A stretch of 64,000 nucleotides of DNA, taken from positions 116,541 to 180,540 of the forward strand of contig JANQFK010000007.1 of the NCBI GenBank assembly GCA_028277885.1, given 5' to 3'. Position 1 is the stretch's first letter. Each line of letters starts with the position of its first letter. The DNA is from Myxococcota bacterium (GTDB taxonomy: Bacteria > Myxococcota_A > UBA9160 > UBA6930). The notes under the pieces were generated by a model that saw only the letters and a program-made list of their open reading frames with translations, made no database searches and was not told the DNA's origin. This document shows, piece by piece, positions 31,655-40,004 of this stretch. Made by a program: the position numbers and the translations under genes.

Positions 31655-32029
31655 ATGTCCGCCATCGAGATCGGCACGCGCCTGGTCCAGCTCTGCAACG
31701 ACGGCAGGGCCGAGGAGGCCGTCGACGTCCTCTACGCCCCGGAGATCGTCAGCATCGAGGGCCAGGGGACCGAGGAGATTCCCGCGCGGATGGAGGGCAT
31801 CGACTCCATCCGCAAGAAGAACGACTGGTGGTTCACCAACCACGAGGTGCACGCCATGCAGGCGTCCGGTCCGTACTGCGGCCACCGCGACGACCAGTTC
31901 GTGGTGCGCTTCGAGATCGACGTCACCAACAAGCCCAGCGGTCAGCGCAGCAAGCTCGACGAGGTCGGGCTCTACACCGTCCGCGACGGCAAGGTGGTGC
32001 AGGAGGAGTTCCTCTACCGTATGGGGTAG
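31655..32029 (+). CDS. SnoaL/NTF2-like protein
   Basis: A 124-residue single-domain protein with the NTF2-like cone fold of the SnoaL family. A-E-E-A-V-D-V-L-Y-A-P-E-I-V-S-I-E is the first helix-strand unit, and V-V-R-F-E-I-D-V-T and E-E-F-L-Y are later strands. GAGGAGG precedes the ATG. Members include ketosteroid isomerase-like enzymes and binding proteins. No catalytic residues can be assigned with confidence. A 3-hydroxyisobutyrate dehydrogenase-family gene follows. Confidence 0.8.
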   Translation: MSAIEIGTRLVQLCNDGRAEEAVDVLYAPEIVSIEGQGTEEIPARMEGIDSIRKKNDWWFTNHEVHAMQASGPYCGHRDDQFVVRFEIDVTNKPSGQRSKLDEVGLYTVRDGKVVQEEFLYRMG

Positions 32030-32074
32030 TGGCTCCGGACCGATCGACGGCCGAGCCACCCGGGGAGGCGGGCG

Positions 32075-32941
32075 ATGCGCAGGATCGGCTTCGTGGGCCT
32101 CGGCATGATGGGCGGCCCGATGGCCGCGAACCTCGCGAAGGCGGGCTTCGCGGTCGTGGGCCACGACGTGCGCCCCGAGGCCGTCGAGGCGCTGGCCGCG
32201 GAGGGCGTCTCCCGCGCCGATGGCCTCGGCGAGCTCGCCTCGTGCGACGTCGCGGTCGTGATGGTGAACACCGACGCCCAGGCCCGTGACGTGCTCGAGG
32301 AGCTCGTCGCCCAGGGCGGGCCGCCGCGGATCGTGAGCATGAGCACGATCCTCCCCTCCACGATCCGGGAGCTGGGCGAGCGCGCGCGGGAGAAGGGGAT
32401 CCGGGTGCTCGACGCGCCGGTGAGCGGCGGGCCCGTGGTCGCACGGCTGGGCTCGCTGGCCATCATGGCGGGCGGCGACGGGGAGGCCTTCGCCGAGGCA
32501 CGGCCCGTCCTCGCCGCCATGGGGGGCGCGGTCCAGCACGTCGGGCCCCTCGGCGCCGGGCTCGCGGCGAAGCTCGTGAACAACGCCATCGCGATCACCA
32601 CCCTCCCCGTCGTGATCGAGGCGCTGCACCTCGGCCTGGCCCAGGGGCTCGAGCTCGAGACCCTGGTCGACGTCGTCCGCTCGAGCACGGGCAACACCTG
32701 GGTCACCCAGTCCTGGGACCAGGCCAAGGCGCTGCTCGCCTTCCTCGAGGGCGAGCCTGCGCAGCTCGAGTCCCTGGCCACGACGGGCCTCAAGGACCTC
32801 GAGCTGGCGATGACGCTGTGTCGCGAGTCCGGGCTCGACCTGCCCTTCCTCGGCCAGGCGGTCGCGACCCAGGGGAAGCACGGCGTGGCCGACGTCCGGC
32901 CCCACCTCGCCGCCCTCGGCAGGGCGCTGCGGAGCCCCTAG
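32075..32941 (+). CDS. 3-hydroxyisobutyrate dehydrogenase-family oxidoreductase
   Basis: A 288-residue beta-hydroxyacid dehydrogenase. The N-terminal NAD(P) loop is G-F-V-G-L-G-M-M-G. The substrate-binding box is D-A-P-V-S-G-G. The catalytic Lys (Lys166) lies in A-A-K-L-V-N-N. Length and motif order are normal. The family includes 3-hydroxyisobutyrate, tartronate semialdehyde and glyoxylate/succinic semialdehyde reductases. The sequence alone does not decide among them. Confidence 0.9.
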   Translation: MRRIGFVGLGMMGGPMAANLAKAGFAVVGHDVRPEAVEALAAEGVSRADGLGELASCDVAVVMVNTDAQARDVLEELVAQGGPPRIVSMSTILPSTIRELGERAREKGIRVLDAPVSGGPVVARLGSLAIMAGGDGEAFAEARPVLAAMGGAVQHVGPLGAGLAAKLVNNAIAITTLPVVIEALHLGLAQGLELETLVDVVRSSTGNTWVTQSWDQAKALLAFLEGEPAQLESLATTGLKDLELAMTLCRESGLDLPFLGQAVATQGKHGVADVRPHLAALGRALRSP

Positions 32942-33012
32942 AGACGCCTCGCGACGCCGGATCCGCGTGCATCCCGCTGAGCTAGGGTTCTCCGCGCCCT
33001 CGGAGGAGACCC

Positions 33013-33651
33013 ATGGCGGAGGACACGCGGAGCGGCGGCTTCCGGGACTGGCTGAAGAGCCGGCTCCAGGACTGGGCGATGCGGAAGGTGGACCCGCTGC
33101 GACCCGAGGTCCTCGCGCCCGCGAGCGGTGAGGTGCTGGAGATCGGCTTCGGGACGGGTCTCAACCTCGAGCACTACCCGGAGGGCGTGAGCCGCGTGGT
33201 CGGGCTCGACCCGCTGGCCGCGGCGAGCTTCCCGAAGCTCCGCGAGCGCATCGCCGGCGTCGGCTTCGCGGTGGAGCGCCACTCGCTGCGCGCCGATCGC
33301 GGCCTGCCCTTCGACGCCGGCCGCTTCGACACGGTCGTCACCACCTGGACGCTCTGCACCATCCCCGAGCCCGGCCCCGCGCTGCGCGAGATGGCGCGCG
33401 TGCTCAAGCCCGGCGGCCGCTACCTCTTCATCGAGCACGGCCGTGCGCCGGAGACGTCGACGGCGCGCTGGCAGGACCGCATCGACCCGCTCTGGTCCCG
33501 CTACCTCGGCGACGGCTGCCACATGAACCGCCCCATCGACCGCCTCGTCGAGGGTGGCGGCTTCCGCCTGGCCTCCCTCGACCGCTTCCGCCACGACGGG
33601 CCGGCGCTGCTGGCCCACATGTACCGCGGGGTGGCGGAGCGGGAGGGGTAG
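33013..33651 (+). CDS. SAM-dependent methyltransferase (METTL7-like)
   Basis: A 212-residue class I methyltransferase. Motif I is V-L-E-I-G-F-G-T-G-L-N near residue 40. V-V-G-L-D-P is motif II and D-T-V-V-T-T-W-T-L-C-T-I-P is motif IV. L-K-P-G-G-R-Y-L-F-I-E-H-G follows. The T-W-T-L-C-T and F-I-E-H wording is common in UbiE/METTL7-type enzymes. GGAGGAG precedes the ATG. The substrate may be a thiol or lipid, but this cannot be shown. Confidence 0.88.
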   Translation: MAEDTRSGGFRDWLKSRLQDWAMRKVDPLRPEVLAPASGEVLEIGFGTGLNLEHYPEGVSRVVGLDPLAAASFPKLRERIAGVGFAVERHSLRADRGLPFDAGRFDTVVTTWTLCTIPEPGPALREMARVLKPGGRYLFIEHGRAPETSTARWQDRIDPLWSRYLGDGCHMNRPIDRLVEGGGFRLASLDRFRHDGPALLAHMYRGVAEREG

Positions 33652-33731
33652 CCCCCCTCGCCACGCCGGATGCGCCGCGACCGGCGCAACGCCTACGGGG
33701 CCCCGCGCGCCGTCTCACCCGGACGACGCGG

Positions 33732-33751
33732 GCTGTGAACGCGTTCACAGC
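33732..33751. promoter_or_regulatory. Perfect 20-bp palindrome, CRP-like, second copy
   Basis: GCTGTGAACGCGTTCACAGC is perfectly self-complementary. The outer eight bases on each side are identical to the palindrome at 9357-9376; only the central four differ. The core is TGTGA-N6-TCACA. It lies about 85 bases before the start of the small secreted-protein gene, a normal distance for a regulator site. Confidence 0.6.
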
Positions 33752-33836
33752 GCGCTGCGTCCCGGCCCCCGATCCTGGTGCCGGAGGTCCCCGGGGACCG
33801 CGCGCCCGTCGAGCCCCTCGCCGAAAGGAGACTTCG

Positions 33837-34304
33837 ATGTCGGGATCCGGGATCCATGCCGTGCTGACCAGCCTCCTCCTCGCCCTGCCGGCCACTGCGA
33901 GCGCCGAGCCGCTTCCCGGGCCCGAGCGCGAGCGCATGCGCGCGCTCGTGATCCAGCTCGGCGAGGCCGCCGAGGAGGGCTATCGCGAGTGTCGCCTCGG
34001 CGGGGAGACGAACGCGGACCGCCGCCGGCTCCAGCTCCGGCGGCTGGGCATCCAGGCGCGGGTGCTCCGCTCGAGCCTCGCCGAGGAACGCCCCGTCGAG
34101 GAGATCCGCCCGATCGTCGGGACCGTGCTCTCCCTGGCCCGCGACCTCGCCGAGGAGGCGACCGAGGGCTACGCAGGCGCTCGCTTCGCACGGAGCACGC
34201 GCGTCGTGCACGCGACCGCCGAGGAGCTGCGCGCCACCCTGGAAGGGCCGCGAACCGGGCCCTCGCGCTACGCCGAGCACGAGGCGAAGCCCTACCGCTA
34301 CTAG
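33837..34304 (+). CDS. Small secreted helical protein, unknown function
   Basis: A 155-residue protein with a signal peptide (A-V-L-T-S-L-L-L-A-L-P-A-T-A-S-A) and a mature part rich in Arg, Glu, Ala and Leu, predicted helical. One Cys is present. No known domain is recognised. ATG 33837 follows AAAGGAG. The 20-bp palindrome upstream suggests that it is regulated. Confidence 0.65.
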   Translation: MSGSGIHAVLTSLLLALPATASAEPLPGPERERMRALVIQLGEAAEEGYRECRLGGETNADRRRLQLRRLGIQARVLRSSLAEERPVEEIRPIVGTVLSLARDLAEEATEGYAGARFARSTRVVHATAEELRATLEGPRTGPSRYAEHEAKPYRY

Positions 34305-34389
34305 CGGCTACCAGCGCGCCGCCAGGCCGATCCGGGCGCCCGGGCCGGTGGGCCCGGCGATCCCCGGGGGCGGGCTATGCTGGTCCCCC

Positions 34390-35142
34390 GTGTCCGAGAG
34401 GCCGACGAGTCGGAGATCCCTGGGGAGCAGCGCGGCGCTCGGGCTGCTCACCGCGCTGGGGCTGTTCGCCGCGAGGCCCGCCCTGGCGGATGCCGCGTTC
34501 AGCGACGAGAAGGAGTTCCTGGCCGCCGTGGGCCGCGTCTCCTTCGAGAGCTTCGAGGAGCTGACCGCGGACGACACCGTGGGCCGCAACCGGGTGCGCG
34601 CGGCCGCGTTCACGGTGGGGTCCGGGCGGCGCCGGGAGCTCGGCATCTTCCAGTCCGCCATCAGCGGCCTGCACGCCACCCACGGCTCGACCTTCCTCGT
34701 CTGGGACGCCGCCCCCAGCGCCATCACCTTCGTCTTCGAGTCCCCGATCACGGCCTTCGGCCTGACCCTGAACGATGCGCTCGACCAGGGCGAGGACTCG
34801 CGCCTCTCCGTGAGCACCAACGGCGGCGCGGACTTCCCGGACCTGCTGGTCGGTCCGCTCGGCGACGCGGAGGAGCGGTTCATCGGGATCGTGGCCGACG
34901 CCCCCTTCGACCGGCTCACCCTCGCGCACACGAGCCGCGACAGCGTCGGGCTCGACGGCGTCCACTACTCCCCGACCGCCGGGGCGCAGCCGGAGGCGCC
35001 CGCCTCCCCCCCCTCGCCCGAGGCGGAGGAGGCGCCCCCCGCGGCCGGCGCCGGAGCGGGCGGGCCCGCCGGCTCCGGAGCGGAAGGGGAAGCGGGCGCG
35101 GACCGCGCGCCCGAACCGCAGCGGGTGGCGACGCAGAACTAG
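34390..35142 (+). CDS. Secreted protein with Pro/Glu/Ala-rich tail
   Basis: A protein of about 250 residues from GTG 34390. The signal peptide is S-A-A-L-G-L-L-T-A-L-G-L-F-A-A. The mature part resembles the beta-sandwich of PEP-CTERM-type exported proteins (F-S-D-E-K-E-F, F-E-S-F-E-E, F-G-L-T-L-N-D), but no PEP motif or membrane tail follows. It ends in about 45 residues of Pro, Glu, Ala and Gly instead. The stop codon lies in copy 2 of the CTAG repeat. The start is uncertain because no ribosome binding site is seen. The function is unknown. Confidence 0.65.
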   Translation: MSERPTSRRSLGSSAALGLLTALGLFAARPALADAAFSDEKEFLAAVGRVSFESFEELTADDTVGRNRVRAAAFTVGSGRRRELGIFQSAISGLHATHGSTFLVWDAAPSAITFVFESPITAFGLTLNDALDQGEDSRLSVSTNGGADFPDLLVGPLGDAEERFIGIVADAPFDRLTLAHTSRDSVGLDGVHYSPTAGAQPEAPASPPSPEAEEAPPAAGAGAGGPAGSGAEGEAGADRAPEPQRVATQN

Positions 35143-35206
35143 GAGGCCGACCCCGGATGGGTCGGCTCCCGCCGCAAAGCGAGCCCGGAGGCCTCGCTCA
35201 GCCAGG
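35139..35206. repeat. CTAG-bounded twin-hairpin repeat, copy 2
   Basis: The left CTAG holds the stop of the upstream gene. Hairpin A is perfect (GCCGACCC 35146-35153, GGGTCGGC 35159-35166). Hairpin B is weakened to AGCGAG (35178-35183) and CTCGCT (35193-35198). The right CTAG has decayed to GCCAGG. Here the next gene is co-directional, so no minus-strand stop codon is needed at that end. Confidence 0.8.
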
Positions 35207-35234
35207 CCCGGGACCGGCGCGGTATGCTGCCCCC

Positions 35235-36308
35235 ATGCCCGCGGCCGCTCCCCTCCTCCCGCTTCCGCCCCAGCCCGCAGGCGTCGCCTGGCCCACCCGG
35301 GAGTGGCCCCGCGCCGAGCCCGACCCGCGGGTCGACCGCGGCGCCCTCGAGAAGCTGCTCGACCACGCCTTCTCGCTCCCCGAGCCCGACGACATGGAGC
35401 GCACCCACTCGCTGGTGATCGTCCAGCGCGGCGCCATCGTGGCCGAGCGCCACGCCCACGACGCGGGCCCCGACGACGCCTTCCACTCCTGGTCCATGGC
35501 CAAGAGCATCACCAACGCGCTGGTGGGCATCCTGGTGCGCCAGGGCAAGCTCGACCTCGCGAGGCCGATCCCGGTGAAGGAGTGGCCCGAGGGCGACCCG
35601 CGACGGCGCATCACCATCGACCAGATGCTGCGCATGGTGGACGGGCTGCGCTTCCGCGAGGCCGAGCACCTCGGCGACGGGGGCGTGCGCTACCACCCGC
35701 CCGACGAGTCCGACGTCATCCCCATGCTCTTCGGCGAGGGCAAGGACGACGTCGCGGGCTTCGCCGCGACGCTGCCCAAGGTGGCCGAGCCCGAGGAGCG
35801 CTGGAACTACAACAGCGGCGGCAGCAACCTGCTGAGCCGCCTGGTGGGCGAGACCGTGGGGGGCGGGCCCGAGGGCATGCGGGCCTTCATGCGCCGCGAG
35901 CTGTTCGCGCCCCTCGGCATGACGACCGCGCGGCCGGGCTTCGACGCCGCGGGCACCTTCGTCGGCGGCAGCCACTGCCACTGCAGCGCCCGGGACTTCG
36001 CCCGCTTCGGCACCCTCTACCTGCGCGACGGCGTCTGGGACGGCGAGCGCATCCTGCCCGAGGGCTGGGCGGACTACAGCCGCACCGCGAGCCCCCAGTC
36101 CGGCGGCATCTACGGCGCCCACTTCTGGGTGATCCCCGGCAGCCTCGGCCTGTTCAACTGCGGCGGCATGGGGGGCCAGCGCATCCTGATCAGCCCGAAG
36201 CTCGACCTGGTGCTGGTGCGCCTCGGCAAGACCGCACCCCACAAGGTGGGCGCCGTGATCCAGTTCTGCCGCAAGCTCGTGGACCTGTTCCGGCCCACGG
36301 GCGGTTGA
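35235..36308 (+). CDS. Serine hydrolase (beta-lactamase fold)
   Basis: A 357-residue protein of the beta-lactamase/penicillin-binding-like esterase family. The catalytic S-x-x-K is S87-M-A-K90 in S-W-S-M-A-K-S-I-T. The Tyr motif is W-N-Y-N-S-G-G near residue 195. The third box may be G-M-G-G-Q near residue 315. No signal peptide or lipobox is visible, so it is probably cytoplasmic. Relatives include 6-aminohexanoate-oligomer hydrolases and esterases. The substrate is unknown. Confidence 0.87.
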   Translation: MPAAAPLLPLPPQPAGVAWPTREWPRAEPDPRVDRGALEKLLDHAFSLPEPDDMERTHSLVIVQRGAIVAERHAHDAGPDDAFHSWSMAKSITNALVGILVRQGKLDLARPIPVKEWPEGDPRRRITIDQMLRMVDGLRFREAEHLGDGGVRYHPPDESDVIPMLFGEGKDDVAGFAATLPKVAEPEERWNYNSGGSNLLSRLVGETVGGGPEGMRAFMRRELFAPLGMTTARPGFDAAGTFVGGSHCHCSARDFARFGTLYLRDGVWDGERILPEGWADYSRTASPQSGGIYGAHFWVIPGSLGLFNCGGMGGQRILISPKLDLVLVRLGKTAPHKVGAVIQFCRKLVDLFRPTGG

Positions 36309-36330
36309 GGCAGCGCCCGAGGAGCCACCC

Positions 36331-37230
36331 ATGCCGCGTCCCTTCCGCCTGCCCGCCCTCCTCCTGGCTGCGCTGCTCGCGTCCGCCCTGCTCTCTCCGG
36401 CGCGCGCCGAGGTCCCCGCCTGCACCTGCTGGCCCCAGGTCCCCGACGTGGAACCGCTGATCTGCAACACGACGCCCGGCGACCCGCTCGCCTCCTTCGC
36501 CTTCATCGCGGACCCGCCGCTGTTCCTCCAGGTCGTGGACTTCGGCCCCTTCGCCTACTGCCGGAGGAACGCCGCCTTCGCCTGGCTGGGCAGCGCCCAG
36601 GCGCAGCTCTGCAGCGAGTCCCTGCAGTGCCTCTGCAACAACCCCAGCCGCGGCCCCGAGCGGCTCTGCAACGGCAACGACGACGACTGCGACCCGGGAA
36701 CCCCCGACTGCCAGGCGGGGCTCGTCCGCGAGTTCGAGGACCCGCAGTTCGGGGTGTGCAAGGTGACGCAGCACTCCGGCGCCCGGCTCTGCGGCTCCCC
36801 GGGCGGCACCCCCTGCCGGGTGTGCGCCGACGGTCAGTTCGAGTACCTCTACCGCGTGAGCGCCCGCGGCGACGCGCAGATGACCGCGCTGGCCGTCGAG
36901 TCGTTCAGCGTCCCGGTGCCGAGCAGCGACGTGATCAGCGCCGGCTTCGTCCAGGGCAACGGCAGCGTGGCTCCGAGTGCGACGACGGTGAACGCCGCCG
37001 ACGTGCAGTGGGACTTCCTCGCTCCGGCCATCCAGCCGGGGCAGACCAGCGAGGACCTCTTCGTGTGCTCCTTCCAGGGACCCAACTTCGACGCCGCCAC
37101 GGCGGGCTGCCAGTTCGGCATCGATGCGCCCGGTGCGGGCGCTCCCGCGACCGGGCTCGGGCCCCTCGTCGACTGCGGCCTGCCTGCGGGCCCGGTCTCC
37201 TGCCCCACGGGCCCGCTCGGCGCGGACTAG
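36331..37230 (+). CDS. Secreted cysteine-rich protein with one MopE-like repeat
   Basis: A 299-residue secreted protein. A signal peptide (L-L-L-A-A-L-L-A-S-A-L-L) ends at A-R-A-E. The first half contains 17 or so Cys and one MopE-like repeat, L-C-N-G-N-D-D-D-C-D, in the original C-N-G-x-D-x-D-C form. The second half is a Thr/Ser/Val-rich beta domain. No sorting tag is present. It follows the serine hydrolase gene by 22 bases and may be co-transcribed. The stop codon sits in the loop of a 14-bp hairpin. The function is unknown. Confidence 0.75.
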   Translation: MPRPFRLPALLLAALLASALLSPARAEVPACTCWPQVPDVEPLICNTTPGDPLASFAFIADPPLFLQVVDFGPFAYCRRNAAFAWLGSAQAQLCSESLQCLCNNPSRGPERLCNGNDDDCDPGTPDCQAGLVREFEDPQFGVCKVTQHSGARLCGSPGGTPCRVCADGQFEYLYRVSARGDAQMTALAVESFSVPVPSSDVISAGFVQGNGSVAPSATTVNAADVQWDFLAPAIQPGQTSEDLFVCSFQGPNFDAATAGCQFGIDAPGAGAPATGLGPLVDCGLPAGPVSCPTGPLGAD

Positions 37231-37243
37231 CCGAGCGGGCCCG
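37208..37243 (+). terminator. Hairpin enclosing the stop codon
   Basis: CGGGCCCGCTCGGC (37208-37221) pairs perfectly with GCCGAGCGGGCCCG (37230-37243) over an eight-base loop that contains most of the TAG stop. It is a very strong stem without a T-run. It may act as a terminator or as a 3' RNA-stabilising hairpin. Confidence 0.55.
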
Positions 37244-37281
37244 GCGGAAGCCCGCCCATCCCGGGTCGCCCCCCCCCCCCC

Positions 37282-37487
37282 GCGGCGACGGCCCCGGGGT
37301 CGAGACCGGGCTCGATGCGGGTCGGGCTCTGGATGCCGGCGTTGCGGCACAGGAGGTCGAGGGCGTCGGTCGGCTTCCCGACCCACTCGACGAGGTCCTC
37401 CCGCCCCGCTCCGGTGGCGAGGTCGCAGACGTGGTGCCCGACGCCGCCGCGCGCCCGCGCCTCCACCGCAGCGCGAGCGCTGTACAC
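37282..37487 (-). pseudogene. Short-chain dehydrogenase fragment
   Basis: The minus strand reads H-H-V-C-D-L-A-T-G-A-G-R-E-D-L and T-D-A-L-D-L-L-C-R-N-A-G-I. This is the middle of an SDR enzyme; R-N-A-G-I is the usual N-N-A-G-I strand. The Rossmann start (T-G-x3-G-x-G) and the Y-x3-K region are both missing. A run of 13 C (37269-37281) marks the downstream break. It is a dead fragment of a once larger gene. Confidence 0.6.
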
Positions 37488-37587
37488 CGTTCAGTCTCCG
37501 ACCGCCCGCTTCGGGGCGACTCCGTGATAGGCTGCGGCCCCTCGCCGAGCCCGGCTCGGCGCAACCCGTGCTGCAAGGAGAGATCGA

Positions 37588-37971
37588 ATGCGAATCGCAA
37601 TGGCCCTGGTCGTGCTCCTGCTTCCCCTGTCTCCCCTGTCGGCGGTCGCCGCCGACGGCCACATGGACGTCATCCAGGTGACCCTCGACCCCAAGTGCTC
37701 CCTCGCGGAGTACGTCAAGATCAAGGACGACTTCAACGCGAGCTGGGGCGACCAGAACGGCTACCGCGCCGAGGTGGTCGTCCCCATCCAGAGCGAGGAT
37801 CTCCAGTCCGTCTTCTGGGTGGGCCGCACCGCCGACGCCGCCGCCTACGGCAAGGCCTGGGACAACTGGCGCGACGAGACCGCCAACCCCAAGTCCATCG
37901 CGGGGAAGCTCCAGAAGCGCTTCAACAAGTGCTCCACCAACACGTCGCGGCGCGGCTACGACGTCCACTAG
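37588..37971 (+). CDS. Small secreted protein, unknown function
   Basis: A 127-residue protein with a signal peptide (M-A-L-V-V-L-L-L-P-L-S-P-L-S-A-V-A-A). The mature part has two Cys that could pair (C-S-L-A-E-Y near residue 37 and N-K-C-S near residue 115). A pattern of alternating strands and helices suggests a small ferredoxin-like alpha/beta fold. AAGGAGAG precedes the ATG. I do not recognise the family. Confidence 0.7.
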   Translation: MRIAMALVVLLLPLSPLSAVAADGHMDVIQVTLDPKCSLAEYVKIKDDFNASWGDQNGYRAEVVVPIQSEDLQSVFWVGRTADAAAYGKAWDNWRDETANPKSIAGKLQKRFNKCSTNTSRRGYDVH

Positions 37972-37983
37972 GCCCGGCGCGGC

Positions 37984-38016
37984 CGGCGCCGCCCCGCCCT
38001 CGGCCGGGCGGCGCCG
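37984..38016. terminator. Bidirectional hairpin between convergent genes
   Basis: CGGCGCCGCCC (37984-37994) pairs with GGGCGGCGCCG (38006-38016) over an 11-base loop. It lies between the small secreted protein gene and the minus-strand serine hydrolase gene and could serve both. Confidence 0.55.
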
Positions 38017-38018
38017 AC

Positions 38019-39329
38019 CTAGAGCCCCCAGTACGCCAGGGCCTGGGCGACGTAGACCTGGAGGGGCAGCCCGCTGTGCGGGCCCGGCTCGTTCTGGGCG
38101 AGCATCACCCCGACGAGGCCGCTCTCGGGGCTGACGAAGAAGCTGGTGCCGAAGTAGCCCGCCCACCAGTAGTCGCCCGCGCGATCGACGAAGGGCGTGC
38201 CTTCGGGGTCCACCACCACCGAGACGCCGAGGCCCCAGCCCAGGCCCTCCATGGAGGGGGAGCCGGGGACGCTCGCCTCGAGCACGCCCGACGGGACGTG
38301 GGGGCGCCGCAGGTCGGCGACGAGCTCCCGGGACAGGATCCGGGTGCCGTCGTAGGCGCCGTCGTTCCAGAGCATCAGCGCGAAGCGCATGTAGTCGCCG
38401 GCCGTCGAGACGAGCCCGCTGCCCCCCGGCGTCCAGTCGAGCGGGCGGTGCTCGCGCGGACCCGGCACGAGGTCACCGTTCTCGTCCTGGGTATAGACCC
38501 GGGCGAGCTCCTGCCGCTGATCCGGCGGGGCGAGGAACGCGGTGGCCTGCATGCCGAGGGGCTGGAAGATGCGCCGCTCGAGGAACGCGTCGAAGGCCTC
38601 GCCCGAGGCGACCTCGACCACCCGGGCCAGCACGTCGGCCGAGCCTCCGTAGCGCCAGCGCTCGCCCGGATGCTCGAAGAGCGGGAGCTTCGCGATGCGG
38701 TCGACGCGCTCGGCGAGCGTGCCCGTGGGCGAGGCGTACAAACCTCGCTCCTCCCAGAGCTCGGTGAGGTCGCCGGCGTCCCGCATGCCCGGACCCACGC
38801 CGGACGAGAACAGCAGCAGGTGCCGCACCGTGGGGGCCGGGTCGGCGGGCACCGTCTCGAAGGAGCCGTCCGGGCCGGCCCCGTAGCTCGCGGCCACCCG
38901 CGCCCCGGCGAACGCCGGGACGAAGCGCGCGACCGGGTCGTCGAGGGCGAGCCGGCCCTCGTCGATCAGGATCAGCGCCGCCACGGCGGTGACGGCCTTG
39001 GTCATCGACGCGATGCGCAGGCGCGTGTCGAGGCGCATCGGCACCTCGGCCTCGACGTCGGCCCAGCCCGTCGCGTTGGCGTACACCGGGTGGCCGTCGC
39101 GGGCGAACATCACCACGAAGCCCGAGCGCGACCCGGTCCACGCGTTCCAGCGCAGGTAGGCGTCCATCGCTGCGCGGCTCCACCAGGCGAGCCCCGGCGG
39201 CGGGGCGGAGCCGGGCTCGGCGGGCGGCACCGCCGGGTCGAGGGAGGCTCCGCTGCAGGCGAGCGCGAGGCAGCCGAGCAGCGCGGCGCGGGCTCCCGGG
39301 CCGAGACGGGCGGAGCGTCGAGCGGGCAT
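38019..39329 (-). CDS. Lipoprotein serine hydrolase (beta-lactamase fold)
   Basis: A 436-residue protein. The signal peptide ends with the lipobox L-A-L-A-C (Cys25), so it should be a membrane-anchored periplasmic or outer-membrane lipoprotein. The catalytic S-x-x-K is S108-M-T-K111. The second motif is R-Y-G-G-S near residue 225, in place of Y-x-N. A long family-typical region follows with G-L-V-S-T-A-G-D-Y. Close relatives act as esterases or transesterases on small substrates. It is the third protein of this superfamily in the window. Confidence 0.86.
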   Translation of the reverse strand: MPARRSARLGPGARAALLGCLALACSGASLDPAVPPAEPGSAPPPGLAWWSRAAMDAYLRWNAWTGSRSGFVVMFARDGHPVYANATGWADVEAEVPMRLDTRLRIASMTKAVTAVAALILIDEGRLALDDPVARFVPAFAGARVAASYGAGPDGSFETVPADPAPTVRHLLLFSSGVGPGMRDAGDLTELWEERGLYASPTGTLAERVDRIAKLPLFEHPGERWRYGGSADVLARVVEVASGEAFDAFLERRIFQPLGMQATAFLAPPDQRQELARVYTQDENGDLVPGPREHRPLDWTPGGSGLVSTAGDYMRFALMLWNDGAYDGTRILSRELVADLRRPHVPSGVLEASVPGSPSMEGLGWGLGVSVVVDPEGTPFVDRAGDYWWAGYFGTSFFVSPESGLVGVMLAQNEPGPHSGLPLQVYVAQALAYWGL

Positions 39330-39482
39330 CGCGGGCCCGAGTCTAGGCCACGCGACATTTCCGCTGCGCCCTCGGTGGGTTGGCGAGGGGCCTGCCGGCG
39401 GGCCGGGGCTGGACGCCGTGAAGCCCCGTGATTTCAGGTGCTTTCCACATCGACCTGCAAGTAGAATGCGAGCCGCACGAGC

Positions 39483-40004
39483 ATGAGATTCCCCATCGCG
39501 ACGCTCCTCCTGGCCCTGGCCGCTGCGGTCGCAGGCGCGGAAGACGCGGCCGCCCCGGGCCGGGCGGTCCCCATCGAGGGCCGGTCCCTCGACCTGCCCA
39601 GGGCCTTCGACCACTCCGCGCTGGTCGTTCAGGGCACCCTCGCGGGCTCGCGGGTCGAGTGGGTCGGGAAGACGCTCTTCACCTTCCACGAGCTCCAGGT
39701 GGAGCGGACCTTCAAGGCCACCGGGCGCGCTCCGGGGGAGCGCATCACCATCGCCGTGCCGGGCGGGGCCCGCGGCCGGATCGAGACCCGCTGGCCCGGT
39801 GCCCCGCAGCTGGCGCGCGGCGATCGCCTCGTCTTCTTCGGCGGCCCGCTGGGGACCACCGGTGCCCACCGCGCGGTCGGCAGCTTCCGCGGACTGGTTC
39901 CGGTGGAGCGCGAGGGCGAGAGCGACGTGGTCCGCTCGGGGGGTTCCGTGGAGCCCCTGGAAGCCTTCGTCGAGCGGGTGCGGCAGCTGAGCGTCGCCCG
40001 ATGA
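39483..40004 (+). CDS. Small secreted protein coupled to the metalloprotease gene
   Basis: A 173-residue secreted protein with a signal peptide (P-I-A-T-L-L-L-A-L-A-A-A-V-A-G-A). The mature part is beta-rich with A-L-V-V-Q-G-T-L and D-R-L-V-F-F-G-G. This resembles the OB-fold-like domain often found beside matrixin-type proteases in environmental genomes. Its stop overlaps the next ATG (ATGA), so the two proteins are translationally coupled. It could be a chaperone or inhibitor of the protease, but this is inference. Confidence 0.7.
   Translation: MRFPIATLLLALAAAVAGAEDAAAPGRAVPIEGRSLDLPRAFDHSALVVQGTLAGSRVEWVGKTLFTFHELQVERTFKATGRAPGERITIAVPGGARGRIETRWPGAPQLARGDRLVFFGGPLGTTGAHRAVGSFRGLVPVEREGESDVVRSGGSVEPLEAFVERVRQLSVAR

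Noticed and set aside
35145..35210. Short recurring peptide (G-R-L-P-P-Q-S-E-P-G-G-L-A) in several frames
   Set aside because: It is only the translation of the twin-hairpin repeat and does not indicate a protein domain.
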